From contig NZ_BDCE01000104.1 in the NCBI RefSeq assembly GCF_001613345.1, positions 1-37,095 of the forward strand: a DNA stretch of 37,095 bases. The letters are read 5' to 3'. The position numbers were made by a program, and so were the translations under genes. The notes beneath the pieces are model-generated. The model was given only the letters and a program-made list of their open reading frames with translations, did not search any database and was not told the DNA's origin. Numbering within the stretch: the first letter of the stretch is position 1; each line of letters opens with the position of its first letter. The DNA is from Nocardia uniformis NBRC 13702 (GTDB lineage: Bacteria > Actinomycetota > Actinomycetes > Mycobacteriales > Mycobacteriaceae). Below, piece by piece: positions 1 through 9,316 of the stretch.

Positions 1-58
1 CGGTGAGTTACCCCGACACTTGCGAGATCAGTTGGCACGCTTCTATTCACTGCACAAC

Positions 59-98
59 GCAGCGAGGCGGCTCCGCCGTAGCGGAGCCGCCTCGCTGC
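59..98 (-). terminator. Rho-gene terminator hairpin
   Basis: A perfect 18-bp inverted repeat (59-76 pairs with 81-98) with a 4-nt loop lies about 30 bp after the rho stop codon. It is very GC-rich and has no clear U-tract on the minus strand, which is common for actinobacterial terminators. It probably ends the rho transcript. The 58 bases before it contain no gene I can recognise. Confidence 0.75.
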
Positions 99-126
99 TT
101 TCGGCATTCGTGCCGAACTACCAGAG

Positions 127-2274
127 CTACTCGTCCATCGCACCTGGTGCGGTCTTGGAAACCGACATCAGGAACTCGGCGTTGCTCTTCGACTTCTTCA
201 ACCGGTCGATCAGCAGATCGATCGCCTGATGTGAGTCCAGGCCGGACAGCACGCGCCGCAGCTTGTGCAGTACCGCCGCCTCATCGGGCTGCATGAGCAG
301 GTCGTCGCGGCGGGTGCCGGACGGGTTGACGTCGACCGCCGGGAAGACGCGGCGCTCGGCGATCTTGCGGTCGAGCTTGAGCTCGGCATTGCCGGTGCCC
401 TTGAACTCTTCGAAGATCACCGTGTCACCGGTGGAACCGGTCTCCACCATCGCCGTGGCGATAATGGTCAGCGAGCCGCCGTTCTCGATATTGCGGGCCG
501 CGCCGAGGAACCGCTTGGGCGGGTACAGCGCGGTGGAATCCACACCACCGGAGAGGATTCGACCCGACGCCGGGGACGAGTTGTTGTACGCACGACCCAG
601 TCGAGTGATCGAGTCGAGCAGCACGACGACGTCCTGACCCATTTCCACCAGACGCTTGGCACGCTCGATGGCGAGCTCGGCGACCGAGGTGTGATCGCTC
701 GGCGGACGGTCGAACGTCGAGGCGATGACCTCGCCGCGCACGGAGCGCTGCATATCGGTCACTTCCTCGGGACGCTCGTCCACCAGGACGACCATGAGGT
801 AGCACTCGGGGTTGTTGACGGCGATCGCATTCGCGATGTCCTGCATGATCGTGGTCTTACCGGCCTTGGGCGGCGACACGATCAGCGCGCGCTGACCCTT
901 ACCGATCGGCATGATCAGATCGATCACGCGGGTCGTCAGCTTGTTCGGCTGGGTTTCCAGCCGCAGTCGCTGATTCGGGTACAGCGGGGTCAGCTTATTG
1001 AATTCCGGCCGACGCTTGGCGGATTCGATATCGGAACCATTGATGGAATCCAGTCGCACCAGCGGATCGAACTTCTGCCGCTGATTGCTCTGATCGCCAT
1101 CCCGGGGCGCACGGACGGCGCCGGTGATGGCGTCACCGCGGCGCAGGCCGTTCTTGCGGACCAGGTTCATCGACACGTACACGTCGTTCGGTCCGGCCAG
1201 ATAGCCGGAGGTGCGCACGAACGCGTAGTTGTCGAGCACATCGAGAATACCGGCGACGGGCTGCAGGACATCGTCCTCGCGGATCTCCATCTCGCGTGCC
1301 TCGCCCGTGCCGCTGGCGGTGCCACCATCGCGGTCGCGGCCACGACGACGCTCCCGGAACCGACGGCCACGACGGCCACGGCCCTCACCCTCGTCGTCGT
1401 CATCGCGACGATCATCGCGACGAGCGGTGCCGTTCTGCTGGCCACCGTTCTGCTGGTTGCGATCGCGGCCCTGGCGGTCACCGCCCTGATTGCGGTCACC
1501 ACGCTCACTACGCTCACTACGGTCACCACGCTCGGAGCCCTGGTTGCGCTCACCAGCCTGCTGGTTGCGCTCACCGCCCTGGTTGCGGTCACGGCGACGC
1601 TCGCCCTCCGGCTCGGCCTTCGCCTCGCTCGCGGGCGCTTCGTTCGAAGTCCCTTCGGCCACTGCGCTGTTCGTGGCGGCAGCACGCTGCTCACGACCAC
1701 GACGCTGGCGCCCACGACCACGCTGGCCCTCACGGCCACCGTCTTCGCCACTGTTCTCGTCGCGCTTCGACTCCCGCGCAGCGTCGGCGTTCACCGGCGC
1801 GGCATCGTTCTTCGGCGCGGCCTCATTCTCGGCCTTCGCGGCCTTGGCGGGGGCGTCGGCCTTGGCCGATCCGGACTCCCCACCGGTCGGCGCGGCATCC
1901 GCACCCTTGCTGGCCACGGCGTCGGTGGTCCCCGGCTCCGCCGTAGCGGCTCCGGTCGACTCCGCTTCCGCGGCCTTGGCCTTCTCACCCCGGCCCTTGG
2001 CAGGCTTCCCCGCAGCGGCGGCCTTGGCCCCGCCGGACTGGTTCTCCTTGATGGCGGCGATGAGATCACCCTTGCGCATTCCGGAGGTACCTCGGATTCC
2101 GAGTTCTCCTGCAAGCGCGCGCAACTGCGGCAACAACATTCCAGTCAGCCCCGATCGTGCGACGTCGGTATGTTCACTCATCTTCGAAATCTGTCCGGAG
2201 TCACTTTCGCGCTCGCCCGAGGAAACCGAATTGCTTTCCACCCCGGGTGTCGCGAGCAGGTCCGTATCTGTCAC
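127..2274 (-). CDS. rho: Transcription termination factor Rho
   Basis: Hexameric RNA-dependent ATPase that releases RNA polymerase from nascent transcripts (715 aa). Residues about 43-78 are the Rho N-terminal helical domain. Residues about 80-325 are a long low-complexity insert, first Ala/Glu/Lys-rich, then Arg/Asn/Gln/Gly-rich with repeats such as GERNQQ and SERGDR. The RNA-binding cold-shock domain starts near 328 (REDDVLQPVAGIL), Walker A is SPPKAGKTT (about 467-475) and Walker B is VVVLLDSITRLGR (about 545-557). The open frame extends 55 codons upstream, but I chose the GTG at 2274. It is preceded by a GGAAAGGA ribosome binding site, and the protein then begins VTDTDLL, like other actinobacterial Rho proteins. 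Large inserts of this kind are known in actinobacterial Rho. The gene follows thrB but is separated from it by 372 bp. Confidence 0.97.
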   Translation of the reverse strand: MTDTDLLATPGVESNSVSSGERESDSGQISKMSEHTDVARSGLTGMLLPQLRALAGELGIRGTSGMRKGDLIAAIKENQSGGAKAAAAGKPAKGRGEKAKAAEAESTGAATAEPGTTDAVASKGADAAPTGGESGSAKADAPAKAAKAENEAAPKNDAAPVNADAARESKRDENSGEDGGREGQRGRGRQRRGREQRAAATNSAVAEGTSNEAPASEAKAEPEGERRRDRNQGGERNQQAGERNQGSERGDRSERSERGDRNQGGDRQGRDRNQQNGGQQNGTARRDDRRDDDDEGEGRGRRGRRFRERRRGRDRDGGTASGTGEAREMEIREDDVLQPVAGILDVLDNYAFVRTSGYLAGPNDVYVSMNLVRKNGLRRGDAITGAVRAPRDGDQSNQRQKFDPLVRLDSINGSDIESAKRRPEFNKLTPLYPNQRLRLETQPNKLTTRVIDLIMPIGKGQRALIVSPPKAGKTTIMQDIANAIAVNNPECYLMVVLVDERPEEVTDMQRSVRGEVIASTFDRPPSDHTSVAELAIERAKRLVEMGQDVVVLLDSITRLGRAYNNSSPASGRILSGGVDSTALYPPKRFLGAARNIENGGSLTIIATAMVETGSTGDTVIFEEFKGTGNAELKLDRKIAERRVFPAVDVNPSGTRRDDLLMQPDEAAVLHKLRRVLSGLDSHQAIDLLIDRLKKSKSNAEFLMSVSKTAPGAMDE

Positions 2275-2646
2275 GGAAATCCTTTCCTTCCCTCGACTGC
2301 CGTGTGCCTGTTCGAGGGTTTCTCCTGCAATCCGGTCGTATGCCGGACTCGGATGCCGTACCGACTGCCCCGCCGGATCGATAGGTTCTGACCTGCGTGG
2401 TTTTCGCCACCGACTACTGGGCTTCGCCACCGACTGCAAAAGGTGGGAGAGATCATTCCAGTTGACTGGCTACCCCCAAGTTCGAAGCTCGAAAAGCCTC
2501 GAGCCTGAGCAAGGAGCCTCTGGAGCGATTGCCCTGATGAAGCACCGGCGTCTGACGCGCACGATGTACGGACGTGCTCAGGATAGCTCCCGCCAATCAC
2601 ATGGGCAAGGCAGGCACGCTGTCAATCCGGCAATACGGATATTCGT
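2275..2646 (-). promoter_or_regulatory. Long rho leader and promoter region
   Basis: This 372-bp gap between the thrB stop and the rho start has no convincing gene. On the minus strand a perfect TTGACA (2625-2620) could be a -35 element, but the hexamer 17 bp downstream is poor. A 13-bp direct repeat, read on the plus strand as TTCGCCACCGACT, occurs at 2403-2415 and 2423-2435. The leader could serve Rho autoregulation, which is known in other bacteria. That role is inferred only from its length and position. Confidence 0.4.
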
Positions 2647-3618
2647 TCAGTCCACCAGGACGCCGTCGGCGATACCGGGCTCGACCACCCGCATACCGTC
2701 CGCGGCCGCGAGTTCCCGCAGTTCCGCGGGGAATTCGCCGGTACCCAGCGCCAATACCGTGGGCCCCGCGCCCGATACGGTGGCCGCGATTCCGGCCGCA
2801 CGCAGCAGTTCGATCCATTTGGTGGTCAGCGGCAGCGCCGACGCCCGATAGCCCTGATGTAGCCGGTCGGCGGTGGCGGGCAGCAGCAGGTCGGGACGCT
2901 GCGTCAAGGCCACTACCGCCAGCGCGGCACGGCTGGCATTGAAGGCGGCGTCCGCGTGCGGCACCGTGTCGGGCAGCAATCCGCGGGTGTGCGCGGTGGA
3001 CGAGCGCTCGGTGGGAATCAGAACCACCGGACGCAACGACTCGTGCGCGGTCAATCGAACGGCACGGTAGTCACGGGTGTGGTGGACACCCACCCCGTTT
3101 CCGACCGCACCCACCGCGAGATCGGCCGGCCGGTCGGTTTCGGTCCACGACACCACGATTCCACCCAGCACACTGGCCGCGGCATTGTCGGGATGTCCCT
3201 CGAATTCCGAAGCCAGTTGCACCAGAACGTCATCGCCGAAGCCGAGCTCCGCATCGAATTTGGCGGCCAGACCACGCCCCGCGGCCAAACCGCCCACCAC
3301 CGCCGAGGCCGAGGATCCCAATCCGCGTGAATGTGGAATCACATTGCGGCACACCACATCCAGACCGTCCGCCCAGAGGCCCGCGAACTCCAGTCCACGT
3401 TCGATGGCGCGCACCACCAGATGCGTTGGGCCCCAGGGCACATCGTCGGCCCCCTCACCCTCCACCCGGATGCTCAGACCGGAACCGGTGGTACGCACTG
3501 TGATCTCGTCGTAGAGCCCGAGAGCGATGCCGAGGGAGTCGAATCCCGGACCCAGATTGGCGCTGGACGCCGGGACCCGCACCGTGACGGTGAGATCAGC
3601 GGGGAGGGTCCTGGTCAT
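2647..3618 (-). CDS. thrB: Homoserine kinase
   Basis: Phosphorylates L-homoserine with ATP to give O-phospho-L-homoserine, the substrate of ThrC (323 aa, cytosolic). It is a GHMP-family kinase. The N-terminal motif VPASSANLGPGFDSLG is at 15-30, the phosphate-binding motif PHSRGLGSSASA at 95-106, and VSGAGPTVLAL near the C-terminus is the third GHMP motif. The frame is open for 42 more codons upstream, inside thrC. The ATG at 3618 is preferred because it has a GAAGG ribosome binding site and starts just before the conserved fold. It lies 25 bp after thrC and is the last gene of the lysA-hom-thrC-thrB run. Confidence 0.96.
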   Translation of the reverse strand: MTRTLPADLTVTVRVPASSANLGPGFDSLGIALGLYDEITVRTTGSGLSIRVEGEGADDVPWGPTHLVVRAIERGLEFAGLWADGLDVVCRNVIPHSRGLGSSASAVVGGLAAGRGLAAKFDAELGFGDDVLVQLASEFEGHPDNAAASVLGGIVVSWTETDRPADLAVGAVGNGVGVHHTRDYRAVRLTAHESLRPVVLIPTERSSTAHTRGLLPDTVPHADAAFNASRAALAVVALTQRPDLLLPATADRLHQGYRASALPLTTKWIELLRAAGIAATVSGAGPTVLALGTGEFPAELRELAAADGMRVVEPGIADGVLVD

Positions 3619-3643
3619 TACTTGACCTTCGCGCGAGCTCAAG

Positions 3644-4753
3644 TCAGGCCAACTCGAGTGCGTGGGCCACCGCGATCGGGTCGACCGCGATCGGCTTGAC
3701 CTCCGGCATACCCGCGAGGGCATTGTCGGGATCCTTGAGTCCATTACCGGTCACCGTGCAGACGACGGTGAGCCCGGAATCGAGCCAGCCTTCCTTGCGG
3801 GCGGCGAGCAGACCGGCGACCGAGGCGGCGGAGGCGGGCTCCACGAAAACACCCTCGGTGGCCGCGACCAGGCGGTACGCGGCGAGGATCTCCTCGTCGG
3901 TGGCCGCACGGAACGCGCCGCCGGACTCCTCCTTGGCGGCCATCGCGGCATTCCACGAAGCGGGCGCACCGATGCGAATGGCGGTCGCGACGGTCTCCGG
4001 GTTCTTGACCGGAGCGCCATTGACCAGCGGCGCGGCACCCGCGGCCTGCACACCCAGCATGCGCGGGCGCGAGGTGGAGGTGCCGTCGGCATAGTACTCG
4101 CCGTAGCCCTTCCAGTACGCGGTGATATTTCCGGCATTGCCGACCGGCAGCACATGCACGTCGGGGGCCTTGCCCAGAGCATCCACGATTTCGAAGGCCG
4201 CCGTCTTCTGCCCCTCGATCCGCGCCGGGTTGACCGAGTTCACCAGGCCGACCTCGGGGAATTCGGCGGTGACCTTGCGAGCCAGTTCGAGGCAGTCGTC
4301 GAAATTGCCCTCGACCTGAATAATCTTGGCGCCCAACATGACCGCCTGCGCCAGCTTGCCCATGGCGATCTTGCCCTGCGGGATGAGCACCGCGCAGTGC
4401 AGGCCGGCCCGGGTGGCGTAGGCGGCGGCCGAAGCCGAGGTGTTGCCGGTGGACGCGCACAGCACGGCCGTCTTGCCGGAGTACTTGGCGTCGGTCATGG
4501 CCATGGTCATGCCGCGGTCCTTGAAGGAACCGGTGGGGTTGGCACCCTCGACCTTGAGGTAGACCTCACAGCCGGTCAGCTCCGACAGGTGATGCGCGGC
4601 CACCAGCGGGGTGCCGCCCTCGAACAGGGTGACCGGCTCCCAATCAGCGGGCACGGGAAGACGATCCCGGTACGCGGTGATCAAACCGGGCCACGGGGTA
4701 GCCGGGCTGAATTCGCGGCCCGCCGCGGCGGCGCTCCGCGCAGTCGTACTCAT
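3644..4753 (-). CDS. thrC: Threonine synthase
   Basis: PLP-dependent lyase that converts O-phosphohomoserine to L-threonine (369 aa). The PLP lysine is K78 in NPTGSFKDRG. The cofactor-phosphate loop region is seen as STGNTSASAA and the glycine-rich VGNAGN. The length fits the short actinobacterial class. Its ATG overlaps the hom stop codon by 4 bp (ATGA), so the two are probably translationally coupled. The gene is followed by thrB after 25 bp. Confidence 0.96.
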   Translation of the reverse strand: MSTTARSAAAAGREFSPATPWPGLITAYRDRLPVPADWEPVTLFEGGTPLVAAHHLSELTGCEVYLKVEGANPTGSFKDRGMTMAMTDAKYSGKTAVLCASTGNTSASAAAYATRAGLHCAVLIPQGKIAMGKLAQAVMLGAKIIQVEGNFDDCLELARKVTAEFPEVGLVNSVNPARIEGQKTAAFEIVDALGKAPDVHVLPVGNAGNITAYWKGYGEYYADGTSTSRPRMLGVQAAGAAPLVNGAPVKNPETVATAIRIGAPASWNAAMAAKEESGGAFRAATDEEILAAYRLVAATEGVFVEPASAASVAGLLAARKEGWLDSGLTVVCTVTGNGLKDPDNALAGMPEVKPIAVDPIAVAHALELA

Positions 4754-6105
4754 TCCTCGGTGCCTTCCAATCTCAGAACGCTGGTCACGGATGTGACGGA
4801 GTCCAGTTCGGCCAACGCGGCCACGGTATCGGCCAGGGCCGATTCCTGTGCGTGGTGGGTCACCACGACCAGGCGTGCGCCCACGTCGTCGTGACCTTCC
4901 TGGCGGACCGTCGAAATGCTGACGCCGTGTTTGGCGAATTCGCCCGCCACCGCTTCCAACACGCCCGCGCGGTCGGCAACCTGCAGATTCACGTGGTAGC
5001 GGGTCGGTGTCTCCCCGATCGACGCGATCGGCAGCTCAGCATAAACCGATTCGCCCGGCGCGCGGCCACCGTAGAACTTGTTGCGCGCCGCCATGACCAG
5101 ATCGCCCATGACCGCCGAGGCGGTCGGCGCGCCGCCCGCACCCTGGCCGTAGAACATCAGGCGGCCGGCGTTCTCGGCCTCCACGACCACGGCGTTGTAC
5201 GCCTCGTTGACCGCGGCGAGGGGATGCTTGCGCGGGATGAGCGCCGGATAGACGCGCACCGAGATGCTCTCCTTACCGCCCTCCTCCGGCCCCTCGGTGA
5301 CGCGCTCGCAGATGGCGAGCAGCTTCACGGTGCAGCCGACGGCGGCGGCGGTTTCCAGATCCTCCGACGTGATCTTGGAGATACCCTCGCGGTAGACATC
5401 GGCGGAGGTGACGCGGGTGTGGAATGCCACAGACGCGAGAATCGCGGCCTTGGCGGCGGCATCGTAGCCCTCGACATCGGCGGTCGGATCGGCCTCGGCG
5501 TAGCCCAGGCGGGTCGCCTCGGCGAGTACGTCGTGGTAGTCCGCGCCGGTCTCGGCCATGGCGGAGAGGATGAAGTTGGTGGTGCCGTTGACGATTCCCA
5601 CCACCTTGTTCACCCGGTCGCCGGACAGCGACTGGATGAGCGGGCGGACAACCGGAATGGCACCGGCGACAGCGGCCTCGAAATACAGGTCCGCACGGTT
5701 GTTTTCGGCCGAGGCCGCCAATTCGCCGGTGTAGACGGCGAGCAGCGCCTTATTGGCGGTGACAACCGATTTGCCCGCGTCGAGCGCGGCCTTGATCAGC
5801 CCGCGGGCCGGTTCGATACCGCCCATCAGCTCGATCACGATGTCGACATCGGCACGGGCGACCAGGGATTCGGAATCGGTGGTCAGCAGCTCGGCCGGCA
5901 GACCACGGTCCTTGTCGAGGTTGCGCACGGACACACCGCGCAGCACGACGGGAGCGCCGACGCGGTTGCGCAGGTCCTCGGCGTGGTCGCGCAGAATGCG
6001 CACGACCTCCGCACCGACGGTGCCCATGCCGAGCACGGCGACCCCGATCGGACGATCCACTCCCCACACGCCACTCTTAGCAGCGTTGTTCGCGACCTCA
6101 TTCAT
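4750..6105 (-). CDS. hom: Homoserine dehydrogenase (ACT domain)
   Basis: Reduces L-aspartate semialdehyde to L-homoserine with NAD(P)H, at the branch to threonine and methionine (451 aa). The Rossmann motif GMGTVG is at 26-31. The central catalytic region includes VVGIVNGTTNFIL and EGYDAAAKA. The C-terminal segment from about residue 365 (YHVNLQVADRAGVLEAV) is an ACT domain, which in this family usually mediates threonine feedback inhibition. The gene overlaps lysA upstream and thrC downstream by 4 bp each. There is no aspartokinase domain, as expected for an actinobacterial monofunctional enzyme. Confidence 0.96.
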   Translation of the reverse strand: MNEVANNAAKSGVWGVDRPIGVAVLGMGTVGAEVVRILRDHAEDLRNRVGAPVVLRGVSVRNLDKDRGLPAELLTTDSESLVARADVDIVIELMGGIEPARGLIKAALDAGKSVVTANKALLAVYTGELAASAENNRADLYFEAAVAGAIPVVRPLIQSLSGDRVNKVVGIVNGTTNFILSAMAETGADYHDVLAEATRLGYAEADPTADVEGYDAAAKAAILASVAFHTRVTSADVYREGISKITSEDLETAAAVGCTVKLLAICERVTEGPEEGGKESISVRVYPALIPRKHPLAAVNEAYNAVVVEAENAGRLMFYGQGAGGAPTASAVMGDLVMAARNKFYGGRAPGESVYAELPIASIGETPTRYHVNLQVADRAGVLEAVAGEFAKHGVSISTVRQEGHDDVGARLVVVTHHAQESALADTVAALAELDSVTSVTSVLRLEGTEE

Positions 6106-7523
6106 GCCTTCACCTCCAAGCTCAGTAGGTCCTCCACAGTTTCGCGGCGGAGGATCAAACGCGCCTTACCGTCTCGCACCGCGACCACAGCAGGCCTGGT
6201 GAGCATGTTGTAGCGGCTCGACATCGAATAGCAGTACGCGCCGGTAGCTGCCACCGCGACCAGGTCGCCGGGGCCGACATCGGCCGGGAGCCAGGTATCA
6301 CGGATGACGATATCCCCGCTCTCGCAGTGCTTTCCGACCACACGCGCAACCACGGCACCGGCGTCGCTGGTACGTGATACCAATCGGCAGTCGTACTCCG
6401 CCTGATACAGCGCGGGTCGGATGTTGTCGCTCATACCGCCGTCGACGGAGACGTAGCGGCGGCGGTTTCCACCGTCGAGGGTGACATCCTTGGTGGTGCC
6501 GACTTCGTAGAGGGTGACGGTGCCCGGACCCGCGATGGCGCGCCCCGGCTCCACCGCGATAATCGGCTTCGGCAGACCGGCGTGCGCCGCCTCCTCGGTG
6601 ACAATGTGGTCCAGCTTGGTGGCGAACTCGTCCAGCGGCGGCGGATCGTCGTGCGGCAGGTACGAAATACCCAGGCCGCCACCGAGATCCAGGATCTTGA
6701 TCTGCGCGGCACGCTCGGCGCCGAACTTGTCGACTGCCTCGCGCAGCACGCCGAGCATGCGCCGGGTCGAGATCTCGAAGCCGTCGATATCGAAGATCTG
6801 CGAGCCGATATGGCTGTGCAGACCCACCATTCGCAGATTCGGCGACTCGAAGACGCGAGCAATCGCTTGGATGGCATCGCCGCTGGCAATGGAGAAGCCG
6901 AACTTCTGATCCTCGTGCGCGGTCGAAATGTATTCATGCGTATGGGCTTCCACGCCGACGGTGACTCGAACGAGGACGTCCTGCACCTTGCCCGCGCTAT
7001 TGGCCACAGCCTCCAGGCGTTCGATCTCGATGAGCGAGTCGAGTACGACATGGCCGACACCGCTGGCCACGGCGGCCTCCAGCTCGGCCAGCGATTTATT
7101 GTTGCCGTGCAAGGCGATTCGCTCGGCCGGGAAACCAGCGTTGAGCGCCACGGCGAGCTCACCGCCGGAGCAGACGTCCAGAGACAGTCCCTCGTCACGG
7201 ATCCAGCGGGCGATCTCACCGCACAGGAAGGCCTTGGAGGCGTAGTGCACCTTCGCACCTGGGCCGAAGGCGCTGACCATATCCCGGCAGCGGGAACGGA
7301 AGTCGTCCTCGTCGATGACGAACAGCGGGGTGCCGAATTCGGCGGCCAGCTCGTGTACCGGCACGCCCGCGAGGCGCACCACGCCCTCGGCATCGCGGGT
7401 GGCGTTGCGCGGCCATACATTCGCGGGCAGGTCGATCAGCTGCTGCGGATCACTCGGGCGCTCCGGCAGATTCGGGGCGTGCGGGATATCCGCGTGGCGA
7501 GGTCCGGCGGGATGTGCACTCAT
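6102..7523 (-). CDS. lysA: Diaminopimelate decarboxylase
   Basis: PLP-dependent decarboxylation of meso-diaminopimelate to L-lysine, the last step of lysine synthesis (473 aa). It has the alanine-racemase-like barrel with the PLP lysine K97 in HYASKAF. The LHGNNK segment, the HSHIGSQI segment and the GGGLGISY glycine loop follow in the usual order. The C-terminal part holds the conserved GKHCESGD motif that carries the active-site cysteine. The ATG is shared with the end of argS (TAATG, 1-bp overlap), so it lies in the same operon as argS and hom. Confidence 0.96.
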   Translation of the reverse strand: MSAHPAGPRHADIPHAPNLPERPSDPQQLIDLPANVWPRNATRDAEGVVRLAGVPVHELAAEFGTPLFVIDEDDFRSRCRDMVSAFGPGAKVHYASKAFLCGEIARWIRDEGLSLDVCSGGELAVALNAGFPAERIALHGNNKSLAELEAAVASGVGHVVLDSLIEIERLEAVANSAGKVQDVLVRVTVGVEAHTHEYISTAHEDQKFGFSIASGDAIQAIARVFESPNLRMVGLHSHIGSQIFDIDGFEISTRRMLGVLREAVDKFGAERAAQIKILDLGGGLGISYLPHDDPPPLDEFATKLDHIVTEEAAHAGLPKPIIAVEPGRAIAGPGTVTLYEVGTTKDVTLDGGNRRRYVSVDGGMSDNIRPALYQAEYDCRLVSRTSDAGAVVARVVGKHCESGDIVIRDTWLPADVGPGDLVAVAATGAYCYSMSSRYNMLTRPAVVAVRDGKARLILRRETVEDLLSLEVKA

Positions 7524-9181
7524 TACATACGCTCCGGGGCAGAGACGCCTAGCAGGCCGAGGCCATTGGCGAGAACTTGACGGGTTGCCTTGACCAGCTC
7601 GAGGCGAGCGGCGTTCAGCGGGGAGACGGGCTCATCGCCCAGTGGGAGGACCCGCATCTCCTTATCGGACTGGAAGGGGTGATAGACACCGGCCAGATCT
7701 TCGAGGTAGCGGACGATGCGATGCGGTTCGCGCAGTTCGGCGGCGGCCGCGACCACGCGCGGGTATTCCCCCAGCGTGCGAATGAGTTCGCCCTCGCGAT
7801 CGGAGACCATCAGACCCAGATCCGGTGTCGCCGAATCGAATCCGAGATCTGCCGCGTTCTTCATGATGGCGCAGGTGCGGGCATGCGCGTACTGCACGTA
7901 GTAGACCGGGTTGACGCTGTCCTGCTTGGTCCACAGGTCGATATCGATATCGATGCTGGAGTTCACCGAGGACCGCACGAGCGAGTAGCGGGACGCGTCC
8001 ACGCCGATGGCCTCGACCAGGTCGTCGAGGGTGATCACGGTGCCCGCGCGCTTCGACATCTTCACGGCGGCACCGTCTTTGACGAGGTTCACCATCTGGC
8101 CGATGAGCACCTCGACGGAGTTCGGGTCGTCGCCGAACGCCGCGGCGGCGGCCTTCAGACGCCCGATGTACCCGTGGTGGTCGGCACCGAGCATGTAGAT
8201 GCACAGATCGAAGCCACGCGAGCGCTTGTTCTGGAAGTACGCGATATCGCCGCCGATGTAGGCCGAGGTGCCATCGCTCTTGATGACCACGCGGTCCTTG
8301 TCATCGCCGTACTCGGTGGAGGCGATCCACCACGCGCCGTCCTTCTCGTACAGGTTCCCGGACGACTTCAGGGTTTCGAGGGCCTTGTCCACCGCGCCGG
8401 AGGCGAAGAGCGAGCTCTCGTTGAAGTACACGTCGAAGTCGGTGCCGAAGTCGTGCAGCGTCTGCTTGATATGCGCGAACATGAGCTCGACGCCGTCACG
8501 GCGGAAGATCTCGTGCCGCTGCGCCTCGGCCAGTTCCAGCACGCCCGGATTCGCCTTCACGACATTGGCGGCGATCTCGCCGATGTAGGCGCCCGCGTAG
8601 CCGTCCTCCGGCGTCGGCTGTCCGAGCGCGGCCGCGACGAGAGATTTCGCATAGCGGTCGATCTGCGCGCCATTGTCGTTGAAGTAGTACTCGCGGGTCA
8701 CGTCCGCGCCCTGGGAGACGAGAATCCGGCCCAGTGCGTCACCGACGGCGGCCCAGCGGGTACCGCCGAGGTGGATCGGTCCAGTGGGGTTGGCCGAGAC
8801 GAATTCCAGGTTGATCTTGGTTCCGGTGAGGGTGGCGGCGGTACCGAAGTTCTCCCCCGCGTCCAGGATCTTGGTAATGATCACGCCCTGGGCGGACTTG
8901 GCCAGGCGAATATTCAGGAAGCCCGGGCCCGCGACCTCGGCGACATCAATACCTTCGGTGGCCGACAGCGCTTCGGCCAGCCAATTCGCGAAATCGCGCG
9001 GATTGAATCCCGCCTTCTTCCCTACCTGCATGGCCACATTCGTGGCATAGTCACCATGCTCAGGGTTGCGGGGGCGCTCCACCTTGACCTCGTCGGGCAG
9101 GACCGAAGGGTCGGATCCGTGTTCGACAAGTACCTTCGCAGCGGTCGCGCGAAGGAGATCTGCAAGGTCAGCTGGAGTCAC
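7523..9181 (-). CDS. argS: Arginyl-tRNA synthetase
   Basis: Class I aminoacyl-tRNA synthetase that charges tRNA-Arg (552 aa). An N-terminal additional domain covers about 1-110. The HIGH signature appears as HLGG at 137-140, a variant found in this family. The KMSKR loop is at about 373-378. The DALR-type anticodon-binding domain forms the C-terminus (YVQYAHARTCAIM onward). The start is the GTG at 9181 with AGGA 9 nt upstream. It is the first gene of the argS-lysA-hom-thrC-thrB run and lies divergent to the DUF3105 gene across about 135 bp. Confidence 0.97.
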   Translation of the reverse strand: MTPADLADLLRATAAKVLVEHGSDPSVLPDEVKVERPRNPEHGDYATNVAMQVGKKAGFNPRDFANWLAEALSATEGIDVAEVAGPGFLNIRLAKSAQGVIITKILDAGENFGTAATLTGTKINLEFVSANPTGPIHLGGTRWAAVGDALGRILVSQGADVTREYYFNDNGAQIDRYAKSLVAAALGQPTPEDGYAGAYIGEIAANVVKANPGVLELAEAQRHEIFRRDGVELMFAHIKQTLHDFGTDFDVYFNESSLFASGAVDKALETLKSSGNLYEKDGAWWIASTEYGDDKDRVVIKSDGTSAYIGGDIAYFQNKRSRGFDLCIYMLGADHHGYIGRLKAAAAAFGDDPNSVEVLIGQMVNLVKDGAAVKMSKRAGTVITLDDLVEAIGVDASRYSLVRSSVNSSIDIDIDLWTKQDSVNPVYYVQYAHARTCAIMKNAADLGFDSATPDLGLMVSDREGELIRTLGEYPRVVAAAAELREPHRIVRYLEDLAGVYHPFQSDKEMRVLPLGDEPVSPLNAARLELVKATRQVLANGLGLLGVSAPERM

Positions 9182-9316
9182 GAGTCACTATCCTATGGTC
9201 TGAGCAGGTGTACGCCGCGCGCGGGCACCTCACGGGCAGGCGCCCAGCAAACGACGCGGCATCGCGGATGCCGCCTCGTGTGATTGTCCGATACGTCGAA
9301 AAGAGCACAACAAGCG

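Noticed and set aside
265..2391. Plus-strand ORF of 708 codons opposite rho
   Set aside because: Long antisense frames arise from high GC at third positions. It has no domain, and rho is certain.
9182..9316. T-box or amino-acid riboswitch before argS-lysA
   Set aside because: The leader is short, and I see no specifier-loop structure or anti-terminator pairing.
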